This document shows, piece by piece, positions 1-6,255 of a DNA stretch of 7,947 nucleotides. Made by a program: the position numbers and the translations under genes. Under the pieces are notes generated by a model, which was given only the letters and a program-made list of their open reading frames with translations, was not told the origin of the DNA and ran no database searches. Origin of the DNA: DASZGI01 sp035938995. Lineage in GTDB: Bacteria > Actinomycetota > Actinomycetes > Streptomycetales > Catenulisporaceae. Position 1 is the first letter of the stretch; every line of letters starts with the position of its first letter. The stretch is taken from positions 1-7,947 of the forward strand of contig NZ_DASZGI010000048.1 of NCBI RefSeq assembly GCF_035938995.1, in the 5' to 3' direction.

Positions 1-36
1 AATCGAACCCTTACACCCCTCTTCGCCAGCTGCCGA

Positions 37-73
37 CAAGCGCCACTCCCGCATTGACCGCGAGTGGCGTTTG
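37..73 (+). terminator. Terminator-like hairpin of an upstream gene outside the window
   Basis: Positions 37-48 pair with 62-73 to give a 12-bp stem (11 Watson-Crick pairs and one G-T wobble at 40/70) with a 13-nt loop. The core is CGCCACTC facing GAGTGGCG. The 3' arm runs into a short T-rich stretch (TTTGCTT, 70-76), and the 5' arm is preceded by AA, so it could work in both directions. This is typical of intrinsic terminators in high-GC actinobacteria, where the U-tract is often poor. It most likely ends a gene left of the window and insulates the operon that follows. Confidence 0.6.
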
Positions 74-284
74 CTTCCCGAGCGCTTGACGTCCCGTCGT
101 CCACTCTGCCCATTTCAAAATGAGTACCGCGCGGTTATTCATCTTTCATTTATCTGCTTCGTCCGGCATCGCACATCTTGGCTTCGCCCAGGCCCGACGA
201 ACGCCCAAGAGCCAATTTGCTTCGGGCAGATCTTCGCGGCTGATCAGGGCGAAGGCTTCGCAGAGCCCCCGCCCTTCCGCCTTT

Positions 285-308
285 GGTTGTAACGATTTTC
301 GTAAAACC
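285..308. promoter_or_regulatory. Operator-like dyad in the leader
   Basis: The half-sites GGTTGTA (285-291) and TAAAACC (302-308) are inverted repeats matching at 6 of 7 positions, with a 10-bp centre that is itself partly symmetric (ACGA..TCGT). The element is an AT-rich island in GC-rich DNA about 160 bases before the first gene. The size and spacing suit a dimeric repressor such as a TetR or GntR type, but no regulator gene is in the window. The assignment is speculative. Confidence 0.2.
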
Positions 309-417
309 ACACCTTCGGATGAACGTGCTGCGTGCGTACCCGGCGCCGCGCGAAGGGTCGCTTAATGTGACCGTGCGATGCGTAGAGGCCGACGTGAAAC
401 CTCGCGCATCACTGCCG

Positions 418-446
418 TTCCGATAAGCCGCCACTCATCACATAAT
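418..446 (+). promoter_or_regulatory. Possible sigma-70-type promoter for the operon
   Basis: CATAAT at 441-446 matches the -10 consensus at 5 of 6 positions. The sequence 17 bases upstream, TTCCGA (418-423), matches the -35 consensus at only 3 of 6. Transcription would begin near 452-454, just ahead of the ribosome binding site, leaving a very short 5' leader. If this is the true promoter, the dyad at 285-308 lies well upstream of it. The match is weak and actinobacterial promoters vary widely. Confidence 0.3.
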
Positions 447-469
447 CCAAGACCCAAGGGGGGAACCGG

Positions 470-2554
470 GTGTTCCGCCATGCCCCGAAGTCCCGGCGCG
501 CGGTCCGAGCCGCCGCCGGGTTCTCCATCGCCGCAGGGCTCTGCGCCAGCGGCGTCTTGCCCGCGCACGCCGCCTCCGCTGCGTCCTCGACCCGGACCGA
601 TCTGCGGGTCCTGGTGTTCACCGACGGGAGCGCGCCGGTCGAGGCGATCCGCTCCGAGCTGGACACCGAAGGCGTGCCGTACACCGCGATCGACCTGACC
701 AGTTCCTCCCGCACAGTCATCACCGCCGGCTACCTCGCTTCGGCCGCTGAGGCGCACTTCCAGGCCGTCGTGCTGCCGAACAACGCGCCACCCCAGCTGT
801 CCGCGGCCGAGATCAGCGCCCTCGACACGTACGAGGCCACCTACTCCATCCGGCAGGTCGACGCATACGACTATGCGAGCCCCGCAGTGGGCCTCAACTC
901 CCCGCAGTACTCGGGCACGCTCGACGGGATGACCGCGGCGGTGACCGGTTCCGGCACGTCCGCCGGCGCGTTCCCCTACCTGACCGGCTCGGTCCCGTTC
1001 GAGAACATCGATCCCAACGTCTCAGAGTCCTACGGCTATCTCTCCACCGCGAACCCGGCGGCGGGCGCGACCTTCACTCCCTTCGTCACCATGACGATCC
1101 CCGGCACCTCGACCCAGGGCGTGCTGTCCGGGGTCTACACCGCCGGTGGCCGCAGCGAGCTGGTGAACACCTTCGCCTACAACGCGAACCAGGCTCAGTT
1201 CCGCGCCCTCGCCCACGGCTTCATCACCTGGATGACGCAGGGCATCCACTTCGGCTACGACCGCAACTACCTGACGATCGACGTCGACGACACCTTCCTG
1301 CCGGACGCCGAGTGGTCGCAGGCCGGGCACTGCACCCCGGGCGACACCATCTGCCCGCCGGGCACTGCGGACACCACGCCGAGCCGCATGACGCCCGCCG
1401 ACGTCACCTACGAGGTGAACTGGGAAGCGCAGAACAACTTCAAGCTCACCATGCTCTTCAACGGCGGCGGCTCCGACGACCAGGTCGCGGCCACCGGCTC
1501 CGACCCGCTGCTGACCGCCTGGCAGGCGAACTCCGGCCAGGTGCTCGAGTGGCTGAACCACACCTACTCGCACGAGTTCCTCGGCTGCCAGCAGAACCTG
1601 ACCACCATCCCGTGGTCCTGCGTGACCGACGCGAACGGCAACTACGTCTGGGTTCCGCAGTCCGACATCGTCTCCCAGATCCAGCAGAACATCGCCTGGG
1701 CGCAAAGCAAGCACCTGCCGATCCACGCCGACGAACTGGTCACCGGGGAGCACTCGGGCCTGGTCACGCTGCCCCAGCAGACGGTGGACAACCCCAACCT
1801 GGCCCCGGGTCTCAAGCAGTCCGGCATCGCGTGGACCGGTTCGGACGCCTCCCGCGAGCCGAACCAGCGCGCCGTCGGCTCCTCGACGCTCACCGTGCCG
1901 CGCCATCCGATGAACATCTACTACAACGCGGCGACCGTCTCCGACGAGGTCAACGAATACAACTGGGTCTATACCTCCACGGCCGACGGCGGGTCCGGGA
2001 TCTGCGAGAACAACCCGACCTCGACCTGCATCGCGCCGCTCGACCCGGCCACCGGCTTCGCCTCTTACATCGTTCCGACCGAGACGCGGATCGCGCTGAG
2101 CCACGTCACCGCGAACGACCCGCGGCCGACCTATGTGCACCAGTCGAACCTGACCCAGGACCGGATCTTCTACCCGGCGCTGGGCTCGATCCTGTCCACC
2201 TACCGCGCCGAGTTCGCCGCCAACGCCCCGATCGTCTCGACGCTCTTCGCCACCTCAGGCCAGATCCTCCAGCAGCAGGCCGCGTGGAAGGCGGCGGTCG
2301 CCGCGGGCACCGTGTCCGGCTACATCCAGTCCGGCAAGGTCGTCGTGTCGGCTCCGTCAGGGCTCTACGTCCCGCTCACCGCCCCCGACGGGACGCAGAA
2401 CCCGGGACTGCTGGGCAGCTCGATCGGCGCCACGCCGTTCGGCTCCGCCTACGCGGGTGAGCTGTCCGCGTATCAGCAGGCCCCCGGCTTCGGAAACCTC
2501 ACGCTGTTCCTGCCCGGCATCGGCTTGGTGCTGACCGCGAACCCGGCGAAGTAG
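470..2554 (+). CDS. Secreted CE18/Agd3-like exopolysaccharide deacetylase
   Basis: This 694-aa protein should remove N-acetyl groups from an exported GalNAc-type polysaccharide outside the membrane, making it cationic and adhesive. The GTG start follows AAGGGGGG (456-463) at 6 nt. Residues 1-35 form a Sec signal peptide: basic KSRR, a hydrophobic core and a likely cleavage site after AHA. Residues about 40-250 form an N-terminal domain corresponding in position to the beta-rich carbohydrate-binding part of Agd3. The NodB-like catalytic part carries IDVDD (270-274) as the metal/base aspartate motif and HTYSH (364-368) as the metal-binding HxxxH motif. Further family-like motifs are GEHSG (426-430) and TVPRHPMNIYY (475-485). 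Three close cysteine pairs (288/295, 373/384, 512/520) suggest disulfides, consistent with secretion. There is no lipobox, C-terminal anchor or sortase motif. It leads the operon. The closest described relative I recognise is Aspergillus Agd3; PelA's deacetylase domain is more distant. Confidence 0.8.
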   Translation: MFRHAPKSRRAVRAAAGFSIAAGLCASGVLPAHAASAASSTRTDLRVLVFTDGSAPVEAIRSELDTEGVPYTAIDLTSSSRTVITAGYLASAAEAHFQAVVLPNNAPPQLSAAEISALDTYEATYSIRQVDAYDYASPAVGLNSPQYSGTLDGMTAAVTGSGTSAGAFPYLTGSVPFENIDPNVSESYGYLSTANPAAGATFTPFVTMTIPGTSTQGVLSGVYTAGGRSELVNTFAYNANQAQFRALAHGFITWMTQGIHFGYDRNYLTIDVDDTFLPDAEWSQAGHCTPGDTICPPGTADTTPSRMTPADVTYEVNWEAQNNFKLTMLFNGGGSDDQVAATGSDPLLTAWQANSGQVLEWLNHTYSHEFLGCQQNLTTIPWSCVTDANGNYVWVPQSDIVSQIQQNIAWAQSKHLPIHADELVTGEHSGLVTLPQQTVDNPNLAPGLKQSGIAWTGSDASREPNQRAVGSSTLTVPRHPMNIYYNAATVSDEVNEYNWVYTSTADGGSGICENNPTSTCIAPLDPATGFASYIVPTETRIALSHVTANDPRPTYVHQSNLTQDRIFYPALGSILSTYRAEFAANAPIVSTLFATSGQILQQQAAWKAAVAAGTVSGYIQSGKVVVSAPSGLYVPLTAPDGTQNPGLLGSSIGATPFGSAYAGELSAYQQAPGFGNLTLFLPGIGLVLTANPAK

Positions 2555-2584
2555 ACCGCACCGCGGCGTGCCACGTGCTCGGGA

Positions 2585-2631
2585 CCGCGCACGGACCGCT
2601 CCTCGACCTCGACGGAGTGGTCCGCGCGCGG
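2585..2631 (+). other. Large RNA hairpin between the deacetylase and glycosyltransferase genes
   Basis: Positions 2585-2602 pair with 2614-2631: 16 Watson-Crick pairs, one G-U pair (2598/2618) and one A-C mismatch (2591/2625), around an 11-nt loop. It lies in the 124-base gap, the only real gap in the operon, and ends 31 bases before the ribosome binding site of the next gene. No T-run follows, so a classic terminator is unlikely. It may stabilise mRNA ends, act as a processing or attenuation point, or adjust the ratio of deacetylase to biosynthetic proteins. Confidence 0.5.
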
Positions 2632-2678
2632 CACGGGCACGTCGCGCTGGGCACCGACTCTCGAGGGATCCAGACCCG

Positions 2679-4127
2679 ATGGACGTCATGCTCGTCACCG
2701 AGGGCACCTATCCGCACGCGCACGGCGGGGTGTCGGTCTGGTGCGACCAGATGATCAGAGGTCTGACGGGGTACCGGTTCCACCTGGTCGCCCTGTCGGC
2801 CACCGGCCGCGAGCCGGCCGTGTTCGACCTGCCGCGCAACGTGGCCTCGTTGCACACGGTCCCGGTGTGGGCCAACAGCCACGCCGCCGCCAGCCGCGCC
2901 CCCCGCGTGCGCAGCGTCCGCTGGTGCGCCGCCGCCATCGACATGCTCGAGGCCGTATTCAGCAGCGACAGCGCCGCCCCCGACAGTTTCGAGGCGGCGT
3001 TGTTCGAGCTCTACCTGCTGGCGCAGTCCGGCCACCTTGTCGAAACGCTGCACACCGACGCGGTCGCGGTCGCGCTGGCCGAACTCTGGAGCGGATACCA
3101 CGACCACACCGCCCCGGCGCTACCGCTGGCCGACGCGATGACGGCGCTGAATCTGATCGAGCACGCGCTGCGTCCGCTGTCCTTCCAGCCGCCCGTCGCA
3201 GAGGTCGTGCACGCTGTGTCGAACGGCCTGGCCGTGCTGGTCGGGCTGGCAGCTAAATGGAACCACGGCACCCCGCTCCTGCTCGCCGAACACGGCGTCT
3301 ACCTGCGCGAGCGGTATCTGGCCCTCCGCAACGAGCGGCTGAGCTGGCCGGTCAAGTCGATCGTGGCCGCCTTCACCCGCCGCCTATGCGAGGCCGGCTA
3401 CCGCGCCGCCGACCTGATCACCCCGTGCAACGAGTACAACCAGCGGTGGGAGCGGCGGCTCGGCGCCGACCCGGCGAAGCTGCGCACCGTCTACAACGGC
3501 GTCGACCCGCGGCGCTTCCACCCCTCGGACACCGAGCCGGAGACACCCACCATCGTCTTCGTCGGACGGATCGACCCGCTCAAGGACGTCATCACACTGA
3601 TCCGCTCGTTCGCCATAGTGCGCGAGCAATTGCCAGGCGCACGGCTGCGGATCTTCGGCACCGCACCCAAGGGAGGCGAAGCCTACTTCCGAGAGTGCGT
3701 CGAGCTCGTCGGGCAACTCGGACTCGAAGAATCAGTGATCTTCGAAGGGCAGTGCGCCGACACCCGGCAGGCATATGTTGCCGGCCAGATCGTGGTGCTC
3801 TCCTCGATCTCTGAAGGCTTGCCGTTCACCGTGCTCGAGGCGATGGCCTGCGGGCGGCCGAACGTCGGCACCGAAGTCGGCGGCGTCGGCGAAGCCATCG
3901 GGGACACCGGGCTGATCGTGCCGCCGCGCCGACCCGGGGAGCTGGCGCAGGCCTGCCTCGCGCTGCTCACCGACCACGAACGGCGGCGCACCCTCGGCAA
4001 GGCCGCGCGTCGGCGCGCGCTGGAGCTGTTCACCATCGAACACGCCGTCGCCACGTTCGACACCATCTATCGCGACCTCGCCCTGCCGCCTGCCGCCGCC
4101 GCGGCGCCCTTCGGAGTGGCTGCGTGA
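2679..4127 (+). CDS. pelF: PelF-like family GT4 glycosyltransferase
   Basis: This 482-aa cytoplasmic retaining glycosyltransferase probably polymerises a UDP-hexosamine (UDP-GalNAc in Pel and GAG systems). The N-terminus carries the PelF signature EGTYPHAHGGVSVW (8-21). EHGVYLRERY (204-213) is the second hallmark. The C-terminal Rossmann domain has VYNGVD (271-276), VGRIDPLKD (295-303) and the GT4 EX7E pair E379/E387 in SEGLPFTVLEAMACGRP. Length agrees with PelF (about 500 aa). I chose ATG 2679 because the protein then begins directly at the family's first strand and GAGGGA lies at 2663-2668. The in-frame GTG at 2568 would only add an Arg/Pro-rich tail that looks like translated intergenic DNA. 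The stop overlaps the next start in a GTGA junction, so translation is probably coupled to the membrane protein. The C-terminal Ala/Pro-rich tail (from about 469) looks disordered. Confidence 0.88.
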   Translation: MDVMLVTEGTYPHAHGGVSVWCDQMIRGLTGYRFHLVALSATGREPAVFDLPRNVASLHTVPVWANSHAAASRAPRVRSVRWCAAAIDMLEAVFSSDSAAPDSFEAALFELYLLAQSGHLVETLHTDAVAVALAELWSGYHDHTAPALPLADAMTALNLIEHALRPLSFQPPVAEVVHAVSNGLAVLVGLAAKWNHGTPLLLAEHGVYLRERYLALRNERLSWPVKSIVAAFTRRLCEAGYRAADLITPCNEYNQRWERRLGADPAKLRTVYNGVDPRRFHPSDTEPETPTIVFVGRIDPLKDVITLIRSFAIVREQLPGARLRIFGTAPKGGEAYFRECVELVGQLGLEESVIFEGQCADTRQAYVAGQIVVLSSISEGLPFTVLEAMACGRPNVGTEVGGVGEAIGDTGLIVPPRRPGELAQACLALLTDHERRRTLGKAARRRALELFTIEHAVATFDTIYRDLALPPAAAAAPFGVAA

Positions 4128-5563
4128 GCGCACCGTCCCTCTTGACCGACCCCTACCCCACCATTCACCGCGCATTCACCACGGCCTACACCCAAGCGCG
4201 CCGCTCCACTCTCGGCACGATCCCGGTCACGATCACCGACACGGCGACGCTCGACTCCATCGACCGTCTGGCCCTGAGCCTGTCCGAGCTGTGCAGCACC
4301 GCCGTGGACCCGCTCGCGATCGTGGCGGGTCTGGAGACGGAGGGCTACAGCGACCGCGCCGCGCGCGAACAGTTCGGGCTGCCCGACCTGTTCGTGCTCG
4401 CGGACCAGCTGCACAAGCGGGTGCCCCGCGCAATGAGCGCACCCGAGCCGCGGGCGCCGAAGCCACCCGCCGCCGCCCGCACCCTCCTGCGCGGTCTGCT
4501 GTTCGCGGCGCCAGCCCTCTACGGGGTCACCTTCCTGACGATGACGAGCGCGAGCGGCACGACTCGTGCAGCGCTGGCCGCCGTGCAGATACTCGCGTGG
4601 GGCTACGGGCAGGGCATCGCGCACCTCGCCTATGCGCGGTTAGGCAGCGGCGAGCGGGACGCGGCGCGGCAGGTTCTGCGGAATGGCACGCTCTGGGCGC
4701 TGCTCACGGCCACCGGGCTGTTCGGTCTGATCGAGTTGCTGTTCGCCGCGCCCGCCCGCGTCGCTGCCCCGGCGGCGAGCACGCTCGGCTTCTGCCTGGC
4801 CGCGGTGCCTGCGCTGGTTCTCGGGGCCGAGTACGCCCTAGCGGCGGCGTTGGCACCCGCCGCGCTCGCCGCCGCGTCGTCCCTGCTCGGCGGCTCGCCG
4901 GTGGTGGCCGCGCTCGGGGTCGCCGCTTCGGCCGCAGCGGCGACGGCTCTCGCACTGCGGATCACGCGACTGCACACCACCGTCGCCCCACTCACCAGGT
5001 ACGAGCTGCGCTGCGCCGCGCCCCACGTGCTGAGCGGACTCGGCACCGGCGCCCTGGTGACCCTCGTCCTGGCCGGACCGACTGCCGGTCGCGGACCCGC
5101 GGCCCTGCACGCCGCGATGGTGCTCACCCTCGCGATGGGCGCGGGTGAGTGGCACGCGCGCTGGTATCAGCACCGGGTCGAGGCGCTGCTGGCGGTGATC
5201 GCCGGCCCGGCTGGCTTTCCACGCAGGGCGACGGCGTTCCTGGCGATCGCGCTGGTGCGGCAGACCGCGAGCACAGCGGCACTCGCCGCGGTCGCGTTCG
5301 CGGCATTCGACCGCGCGGAACCAGACGCGATGGGACTGTACCTCTGTGCCGTCGCGCTGGCCCCCGGTCTCCTCGCGGCGCTGTTCATCCGCAGCAGGAA
5401 CGCGACGGCCGTGCTCTGGCCGACCGCGCTGACGCTGCTCGCGATGGCCGCCGCCGTGCCTGAACGGAACGCCGCGGCCCTCGCGGCGCTCGCTGCCGAG
5501 AGCGCGGTGTGGCTGGCCGTGCGCGCCGCAGCGGCCACCTCGCGTCCATGGGCGCACCTGTGA
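4124..5563 (+). CDS. Polytopic membrane protein in the PelG position, putative polysaccharide export partner
   Basis: This 479-aa protein has a soluble N-terminal part (about 1-118) and roughly 10-12 hydrophobic segments between 121 and 475 (for example 121-142, 146-170, 186-208, 217-244, 300-318, 368-396, 402-423, 427-446, 450-472). PelG is a similarly sized 12-helix protein of the MATE/flippase superfamily encoded next to PelF, so position and topology suggest the same export or synthase-partner role. I see no clear PelG sequence motif, so this is by context. The N-terminal part ends with LETEGYSDRAAREQFGLPDL (70-89), a helical module unlike the start of canonical PelG. The GTG start at 4124 has GGAG (4113-4116) 7 nt upstream and overlaps pelF by 4 bases. 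Residue L173 uses TTA (4640-4642), the only such codon in the five-gene operon. A different transporter or a scaffold is possible. Confidence 0.7.
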   Translation: MSAPSLLTDPYPTIHRAFTTAYTQARRSTLGTIPVTITDTATLDSIDRLALSLSELCSTAVDPLAIVAGLETEGYSDRAAREQFGLPDLFVLADQLHKRVPRAMSAPEPRAPKPPAAARTLLRGLLFAAPALYGVTFLTMTSASGTTRAALAAVQILAWGYGQGIAHLAYARLGSGERDAARQVLRNGTLWALLTATGLFGLIELLFAAPARVAAPAASTLGFCLAAVPALVLGAEYALAAALAPAALAAASSLLGGSPVVAALGVAASAAAATALALRITRLHTTVAPLTRYELRCAAPHVLSGLGTGALVTLVLAGPTAGRGPAALHAAMVLTLAMGAGEWHARWYQHRVEALLAVIAGPAGFPRRATAFLAIALVRQTASTAALAAVAFAAFDRAEPDAMGLYLCAVALAPGLLAALFIRSRNATAVLWPTALTLLAMAAAVPERNAAALAALAAESAVWLAVRAAAATSRPWAHL

Positions 5564-6255
5564 CGCGCCCGCACCCGCCAGTGCGGTTCGCGGTCCCGGC
5601 CTACTTTCACCCCGCCGACCGACCCGACGACTGGCTGGCGCTCGCGGCGATGGGGCCGTCGCTCGGCTTCGCCGTGATGAACCCGGATTCGGGGCCCGGC
5701 ACCGCGCCCGACCCGCGTTATCACCCGCCCGTCGCGGCCGTGCGCGCAGCCGGAGGGCGCGTCATCGGCTACGTCGACACGGCCTATGCGCGGCGCCCGG
5801 GCGCTGCCGTGCTGCGTGATCTGACGGCGTATCGGGACTGGTACGGGCTGCGCGGGGTCTTCCTCGACCAGGTCACGTCAGGGCCGGAACAGGTCGCGCA
5901 CTACCGTCGCATCGCCGACGCCGCGCGCGGGCTCGGCTTCGACCTGCTCGTGGCGAATCCGGGCATGGTCCCGGCGCCGCAGTACGCCGACATCTGCGAC
6001 GTGGTGGTCACCTTCGAGGGCCCGTGGGACGCGTATCGTGATCATGTGGTTACGCCGTGGATACGCCGACATGCGCCGACGCGGTTCTGCCATCTGGTCC
6101 ATGGAGCATCGTCCGGCGCGCTCGAGCAGGTCATCCATGATGCGGCCGCCCGGCACGTCGGGACGGTGTACGCGACGGAACTGACGGGAGCCAATCCATG
6201 GTCGGACCTCGCCGGCGAGCTGCGCGACGCGTTCTCGGCGCGGCCCTCGCGCTGA
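5560..6255 (+). CDS. GH135/spherulin-4-like glycoside hydrolase, probably cytoplasmic
   Basis: This 231-aa single-domain protein of the spherulin-4 family includes fungal Sph3, an endo-alpha-1,4-N-acetylgalactosaminidase needed for GAG production. It is a compact TIM-barrel type: VPAYFHP (12-18) on the first strand, NPDSGPG (41-47), GYVDTAYARRP (70-80), GVFLDQ (99-104), LLVANPGMVP (129-138) and TFEGPW (151-156). D103 and E153 fit the family's catalytic acids. The residue after D103 is Gln where Sph3-type proteins carry Glu. No signal peptide or membrane helix is visible; fungal Sph3 has an N-terminal anchor. GTG 5560 gives a GTGA junction identical to the previous one. ATG 5548, adding four residues, is an equally possible start, and neither has a strong ribosome binding site. 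It probably clears or trims acetylated polymer, perhaps during synthesis. Confidence 0.78.
   Translation: MTRPHPPVRFAVPAYFHPADRPDDWLALAAMGPSLGFAVMNPDSGPGTAPDPRYHPPVAAVRAAGGRVIGYVDTAYARRPGAAVLRDLTAYRDWYGLRGVFLDQVTSGPEQVAHYRRIADAARGLGFDLLVANPGMVPAPQYADICDVVVTFEGPWDAYRDHVVTPWIRRHAPTRFCHLVHGASSGALEQVIHDAAARHVGTVYATELTGANPWSDLAGELRDAFSARPSR

Larger units (their letters stand above)
74..469. other. Non-coding leader region upstream of the polysaccharide operon
   Basis: About 400 bases lie between the hairpin and the first gene. Open frames here have no good ribosome binding site and give proteins with no recognisable domain, so I call none of them. The stretch is patchily AT-richer than the genes (for example 110-150 and 285-308). 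It contains several copies of CTTCG-type words and their complements between 181 and 262 that could fold in more than one way, a 24-bp dyad at 285-308, and a weak promoter next to the first gene. Confidence 0.5.

Noticed and set aside
1..30. Minus-strand GGGTTCGATT at the left edge, resembling a tRNA T-arm
   Set aside because: No anticodon stem, D-arm or acceptor stem can be fitted on the minus strand over positions 8-75, and the region is taken up by the 37-73 hairpin. Bases left of the window would settle it.
86..115. TTGACG (86-91) as a -35 box
   Set aside because: No acceptable -10 hexamer lies 16-19 bases downstream.
150..434. Minus-strand open frame (94 aa) in the leader
   Set aside because: Low-complexity Arg/Ser/Ala-rich product, no recognisable domain and no convincing ribosome binding site; it covers the proposed operator.
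1022..2140. Long minus-strand open frame (372 aa) opposite the deacetylase gene
   Set aside because: It is an Arg/Gly/Val-rich shadow caused by G/C-biased third positions, with no recognisable domain, while the + strand frame has clear CE18 motifs.
1312..2460. Second + strand open frame (382 aa) inside the deacetylase gene
   Set aside because: Arg/Ala/His-rich composition and no motifs; a frame shadow of the real gene.
2568..2678. Upstream GTG start that would extend the PelF-like protein by 37 residues
   Set aside because: The extension is Arg/Pro-rich and covers the 2585-2631 hairpin; PelF proteins begin at the strand encoded from ATG 2679.
4838..5557. Minus-strand open frame (239 aa) opposite the membrane protein gene
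   Set aside because: Arg/Gly-rich shadow; the + strand frame gives regular hydrophobic segments and coupled starts and stops.
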